Positions 60,530 through 64,000 of a DNA stretch of 64,000 bases are shown here, piece after piece. The stretch's first letter is position 1; every line of letters begins with the position of its first letter. Location: assembly GCF_014203325.1 (NCBI RefSeq), contig NZ_JACHIV010000001.1:1241501-1305500 (forward strand). The letters are read 5' to 3'. The DNA comes from Saccharopolyspora gloriosae (GTDB lineage Bacteria; Actinomycetota; Actinomycetes; Mycobacteriales; Pseudonocardiaceae). The notes under the pieces were generated by a model, which did not search any database, had not been told where the DNA came from, and was given only the letters and a program-made list of their open reading frames with translations. The position numbers and the translations under genes were made by a program.

Positions 60530-60815
60530 CGAGCGAAGCGAATCCGTGCAGTAGGGCGGGCGAAGCGCCGCTTGCTTTGCGGCCGAAGGCCGTGCCTCGC
60601 GGCGAAGCCGTGCAGTGGACGAGCGAAGCGAAGTCTGCCTTGCGGCGAAGCCGTGCCTGTATGTGCGAAGCACATAGCCCACGTCCACAAGCCGACCACC
60701 CGCGGGTTCTCAGTCGTCTTCTCGCGAGGACAGCTTTTTCCCTCGTGGCGGAGCCACTAGGGAAAAAGATCCCGCAGCGAGAAGACGACTGAGGTTCCGC
60801 TACCCGCCCCCTACG
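60530..60815 (-). repeat. Composite hairpin element copy H (family 2)
   Basis: Between convergent P450 genes. GCGAAG-type direct repeats (about 60530-60655) lead to the small hairpin TATGTGC-gaa-GCACATA (60660-60676) and the main hairpin (60708-60794) with arms CAGTCGTCTTCTCGC and GCGAGAAGACGACTG, perfectly paired, with the TTTTTCCC...GGGAAAAA inner stem. The upstream direct-repeat part resembles one unit of the array at 44585-44832. Confidence 0.92.
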
Positions 60816-60828
60816 CAGAACGACCGGC

Positions 60829-62091
60829 TCAAGACCCCACGATGTAACTAGGACTGAACTGCACCGGTAGTGCGGCGAGCCCGCGCATCCACACCGAGGG
60901 AAGCCACACCAGCGCGTCCGGGTCGGCGGCCAGCGCCACGTCCGGCAGCCGGTCCAGCAGCACCTCGATGGCGATGCGGGAGATCACCGCACCGATCTCG
61001 GGGCCGGGGTGCGGGCAGCCGTGCTCGCCGTGCCCGAAGGACATGTGCGCGTTGTTGCCGACGGAGTCGGAGTACGCGTCCGGCCGCACCTGCGGGTCGG
61101 TGTTGGCGGCGGCGAACCCGAGCACCAGCATGTCGCCGGTGTGGATGCGCTGACCGCCGAGTTCCGTCTCCCGGGAGGCGAACCGGCCGATGAAGTTCTG
61201 CGTCGGCGTGTCCTCCCAGAGCACCTCGTTGAGCGCTTGGCCGATGGAGCGGCGACCGCCGGCGAGGGTGACGGCGAAGCGCTCGTCGGTGAGCATCAGC
61301 CGGATCGCGTTGCCGATCCAGTACGCCACCGGCTGCTGCGCCGCGGTGAGCACCACCAGGAGGTCCTGCAGGATCTCCTCCTCGGTCATGCCCGCCGGGT
61401 GCACCAGCAGCCGCGACGGCAGGTCCGCGCCGGGGTTCTCCTTCTTGCGCTCCACCAGCCGCTTCATCCGCTCCTGGATGCGCTGGTAGGCGCCGACCCC
61501 GTCGTCGCTGGCGACGGTGTCGGTGAGGTCCTGGCCCAGCTGGGCCGCCTCGTCGTCACCGAGCCCGAACAGCCGCGCCATCACGCGCAGCGGCATCGGG
61601 TGCGCGAACTGCGCCATCAGGTCGGCTTCGCCGCTGCCCGCGAACGAGTCGATCAGCTCGTCGGCGATCTGCTCGCAGATGCCGCGCAGCTCGAACTGGT
61701 CGACTTCGTCGAGGGAGTCGCCGAGGGCTCCGGTGCGGCGCTGGTGCTCGGCGCCCTCGGTGAACATCAGCGAGGGCTGGTACCCGACGAACGCCATCAG
61801 GCCCCAGTTCTCCGGGACGCGGTCCCACGCGTTCCAGCGCCGGGTGTCGCGCGCGAACAGCTCCGGGTTGCTCTCCACCTGGTGGATCTCCCGGTAGCCG
61901 AGCACGAGCCATGCGGGCACGTCGCCTTCGAGCCGCACCGGTGCGACCGGGCCGTACTCGTTGCGCATCTGCCGGTACAGCTGAGCCGGGTTCTGCTGGA
62001 ACCGCGGGCCGTGCATGGCGATGGGTTCCTTGCCCATCGGGCAGCCCTGGGTGGTGGGATCGGTGGTCGGCCAGATGTCTGGATTGGTCAT
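60829..62091 (-). CDS. Conservon-type cytochrome P450 lacking EXXR (CYP157-like), second copy
   Basis: 420 residues from the ATG at 62091. The heme-ligand loop FGHGEHGCPHPG has Cys359, but the K-helix reads NEVLWED, so the invariant ExxR is E289-V-L-W292 with Trp replacing Arg. The I-helix has TAAQQPVAY instead of AGxxT, so the usual proton-delivery Thr is also missing. These losses mark the CYP157 group of conservons. It follows another P450 of the same type after 266 bases. Normal monooxygenase chemistry is doubtful; a regulatory or sensor role fits the conservon setting. Confidence 0.9.
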   Translation of the reverse strand: MTNPDIWPTTDPTTQGCPMGKEPIAMHGPRFQQNPAQLYRQMRNEYGPVAPVRLEGDVPAWLVLGYREIHQVESNPELFARDTRRWNAWDRVPENWGLMAFVGYQPSLMFTEGAEHQRRTGALGDSLDEVDQFELRGICEQIADELIDSFAGSGEADLMAQFAHPMPLRVMARLFGLGDDEAAQLGQDLTDTVASDDGVGAYQRIQERMKRLVERKKENPGADLPSRLLVHPAGMTEEEILQDLLVVLTAAQQPVAYWIGNAIRLMLTDERFAVTLAGGRRSIGQALNEVLWEDTPTQNFIGRFASRETELGGQRIHTGDMLVLGFAAANTDPQVRPDAYSDSVGNNAHMSFGHGEHGCPHPGPEIGAVISRIAIEVLLDRLPDVALAADPDALVWLPSVWMRGLAALPVQFSPSYIVGS

Positions 62092-62357
62092 AGGGAATGA
62101 AGCTCCCGAGTTTCCGTTCGGACAGGGAGTAACGACCTGGCGACCGATGCACATCCGGACGCGGTGTCGGCCGGGTCCGGCTGCGGTCGGATCACCGGAT
62201 GTCGCCAGGTGACGTCGGCACGCCCGGCCGCTGGCGGCGCGGAATCGTTGCCGACGACGGATGACGGCATCCCGGTGGTCATACCAGGAAGCAGGCGGGC
62301 GACCGGGGCGGCCGCCCGCCTGGTGACGGCGGGGCGGGCCCGTCGTCGCATGTCTCT
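62092..62357. other. Intergenic region between the two conservon P450 genes
   Basis: 266 bases with no supported gene or repeat. The second P450 may have its own promoter here because the gap is long for an operon. Confidence 0.4.
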
Positions 62358-63626
62358 CTAGTCGCCGATGATGTAGCTGGGGCTGAATTCGACGGGCAGG
62401 GCCAGCAGCCCGCGCATCCACACCGAGGGCACCCACTCCAACTCGTTCGGCGGTACCGACAGCCCGACGTCGGGCAGCCGGTCCAGCAGCACCTCGATGG
62501 CGGCGCGGGCCATCGTCTCCGCGAGCTGCGGTGCCGGGTACGGGCAGCCGCGGTCGCCGGTGCCGAAGGACAGGAACGCGTTGTTGCCGACGGAGTCCGC
62601 GTAGGACTCCGGCCGGATCCGCGGATCGGTGTTGCCCGCCGCGAGCCCCAGCACGAGCATGTCCCCGGCCCGGATCTGCCGGTCGCCGAGTTCGGTGTCC
62701 CGGGTGGCGAACCGGCCGACGTAGTTCTGGGTGGGGGTGTCCTCCCAGAGCACTTCGTTGAGCGCGTGCCCGACCGAACGCCGCCCCCCGGTGAGGGTGA
62801 CGGCGAACCGCTCGTCGGTGAGCATCAGCCGCAGCGCGTTGCCGATCCAGTGCGCCACCGTCTGCTGCCCGGCGGTCAGGGTCGTGACGAGGTCCTGCGC
62901 GAGCGCTTCCTCGGTCAGCTCCGGATCGCCCTCCAGCCACCGGCTGGTGAGGTCCGGGCCCGGCAGTTCCCGCTTGCGCCGGATCAGCCGCCGGATCCGG
63001 TTCACGATGCGCTGGTGCGCCGCCGCGCTGTCGCCGTCTCCCACCGAAGCGACCATGTCCTCGAGCAGGATCGGTGCGTCGTCCCGCGGCACCCCGCACA
63101 CCCACGCCAGCGCGAACAGCGGGAGCTGGTAGGCGAACTGCGAGATGAGGTCCGCCGCACCGGTCGTCGCGAACCCGTCGATCAACCGATCGGCGGTGGT
63201 CTCGCAGTACCGCTGCAGCTCGAACTGGTCGATGACGCCGAGCGCGTCCCCGAAGATCCCGATCCGCCGCCGGTACTGGTCGCCTTCCGCGAACGCCATC
63301 GACGGCTGGTACCGCACGAAGGGGTTCAGCGACCAGTCCTGCGGGACCTGGTCCCACGCGTTCCAGCGCCGGGAGTCGCGGGCGAACAGGTCCGGATTGC
63401 CGCAGACCTGGTTGATCTCGCGGTAATCACCGACGAACCAGGCGGGCACGCCGCCTTCGAGCACGATCGGGGCGACCGGGCCGTACTGCGCCCGGATCGC
63501 CCGGTACAGCTCGGCCGGGTCCTGGTGGAACCGGGTCCCGAACAGTTCGATCGCGTCGGTGCGGATCCGGCGTGCCTCCTGGTCGCTCTGCGGCCAGGCT
63601 TCGGTGATGGGATCGGGCGAACTCAC
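62358..63626 (-). CDS. cvnE: Conservon cytochrome P450 lacking EXXR (CvnE, CYP157-like)
   Basis: 422 residues from a GTG overlapping the GTPase stop by 4 bases. The heme loop FGTGDRGCPYPA has Cys361. The K-helix reads NEVLWEDTPTQN, giving E291-V-L-W294 in place of ExxR. The I-helix AGQQT (252-256) keeps the Thr. About half of the residues are shared with the P450 that follows, including the segment around NEVLWEDTPTQN, so they are recent duplicates. In Streptomyces conservons cvnE is the P450 encoded directly after the GTPase cvnD, as here. Confidence 0.92.
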   Translation of the reverse strand: MSSPDPITEAWPQSDQEARRIRTDAIELFGTRFHQDPAELYRAIRAQYGPVAPIVLEGGVPAWFVGDYREINQVCGNPDLFARDSRRWNAWDQVPQDWSLNPFVRYQPSMAFAEGDQYRRRIGIFGDALGVIDQFELQRYCETTADRLIDGFATTGAADLISQFAYQLPLFALAWVCGVPRDDAPILLEDMVASVGDGDSAAAHQRIVNRIRRLIRRKRELPGPDLTSRWLEGDPELTEEALAQDLVTTLTAGQQTVAHWIGNALRLMLTDERFAVTLTGGRRSVGHALNEVLWEDTPTQNYVGRFATRDTELGDRQIRAGDMLVLGLAAGNTDPRIRPESYADSVGNNAFLSFGTGDRGCPYPAPQLAETMARAAIEVLLDRLPDVGLSVPPNELEWVPSVWMRGLLALPVEFSPSYIIGD

Positions 63627-64000
63627 GATCTGGCCCCCTGCGGGGCCGTGGCCAGCGCGTAGAGGTGGTTCACCAGGGTGATCAGCACGTGCTTGCTGGA
63701 CGCGCGGTCCCGCGCGTCGCAGTCGATCAGCGGGATGTCCTCGGGCAGCGACAACGCGTTGCGCACGTCTTCGAGCGGGTGGTCCTGGGCGTCGAAGTTG
63801 TTGCGCGCGACGATGAACGGCATCCCGTGGTGTTCGAGCCGGTCGATGGCGTACCAGGAGTCCTCCAGCCGCCGGGTGTCGACGAGCACGACGGCGCCCA
63901 GCGTCCCGGAGAACAACCGGTCCCACAGGAACCAGAACCGCTGCTGACCGGGCGCGCCGAACAGGTACAGCACCCGCTCGGCGTCGAGGCTGATGCGGCC
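63623..64000 (-). CDS. cvnD: Conservon GTPase CvnD (5' end outside window)
   Basis: Open frame from the right edge to the TGA at 63623-63625; at least 125 residues. LYLFGAPGQQRFWFLWD is the CvnD version of the switch II/G3 box, GTLGAVVLVD and ARNNFD (in the position of NKxD) follow. The N-terminal P-loop lies beyond the window. CvnD proteins are small GTPases working with a sensor-kinase-like CvnA, a roadblock CvnB and the DUF742 protein CvnC in a bacterial signalling complex; those genes should lie just to the right on the minus strand. Confidence 0.92.
   Translation of the reverse strand, partial: GRISLDAERVLYLFGAPGQQRFWFLWDRLFSGTLGAVVLVDTRRLEDSWYAIDRLEHHGMPFIVARNNFDAQDHPLEDVRNALSLPEDIPLIDCDARDRASSKHVLITLVNHLYALATAPQGARS

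Noticed and set aside
1-64000. tRNA, rRNA, integrase, transposase or attachment site
   Set aside because: None was recognised on either strand. In particular there is no transposase near either repeat family and no integrase near the type IV secretion-like cluster.

Overview
The window is high-GC actinobacterial DNA, most likely from the Pseudonocardiaceae (Saccharopolyspora-like). The markers are mshB (mycothiol synthesis), a WhiB-class Fe-S regulator, an F420-dependent NADP reductase, the 3' part of a conservon (roadblock-linked GTPase plus EXXR-lacking P450s), frequent GTG starts with 4-nt start/stop overlaps, and a cobD / SURF1 / low-MW phosphatase / cobC / NIF3 / zinc-ribbon / RNase H-phosphatase group with the gene content of the Rv2228c-Rv2236c region of Mycobacterium tuberculosis. 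No rRNA or tRNA gene was seen. The one large RNA gene is RNase P RNA (45186-45591, minus).

Layout. 1-1.4 kb: the end of an unknown gene, a small Cys protein, a WhiB regulator and an orphan vsr. 1.7-5.3 kb: a three-subunit PaoABC-like molybdenum aldehyde oxidoreductase. 5.7-9.5 kb: a DUF3048 protein, mshB and an ABC-2 exporter. 9.8-15.1 kb: a GntR regulator divergent from a 5-oxoprolinase operon (NRAMP-like permease, pxpA, pxpB, pxpC, YcsI-like hydro-lyase). 15.3-25.8 kb: mixed single genes, including a TMEM165/GDT1 cation exporter behind a yybP-ykoY (Mn) riboswitch, an XRE-peptide deformylase fusion divergent from a DegT-type aminotransferase, and a TetR/SDR pair with a clear operator. 26.0-34.4 kb (minus): a complete Wadjet-type jetABCD anti-plasmid operon. 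35.1-42.6 kb: the cobalamin/phosphatase/RNase H housekeeping group. 42.9-45.6 kb: a secreted polysaccharide lyase, an FMN reductase preceded by a cysteine-rich leader peptide, a repeat array and rnpB. 46.2-53.9 kb: a type IV secretion-like cluster (VirB3-, VirB4-, VirB6- and VirB8-like proteins plus an NlpC/P60 cell-wall hydrolase) with no relaxase or coupling protein visible. 54.1-58.9 kb: two hypotheticals, an RNB exoribonuclease, npdG, a DUF4326 protein and panB. 59.3-64.0 kb: a P450, then conservon genes on the minus strand running off the end.

Two repeat families cut across all of this. Family 1 has 12 copies of an exactly 47-bp nested palindrome in four clusters (5.3, 17.2, 18.5, 57.8 kb), always downstream of genes. 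Family 2 has 8 copies of a larger composite element whose hairpin arms differ between copies but change together, so pairing is kept while sequence is not. One copy carries four 62-bp tandem units. I know of no description of either family and regard family 2 as the most novel signal in the window. Its function (mobile palindrome, structured RNA or protein-binding DNA) cannot be decided from sequence alone.
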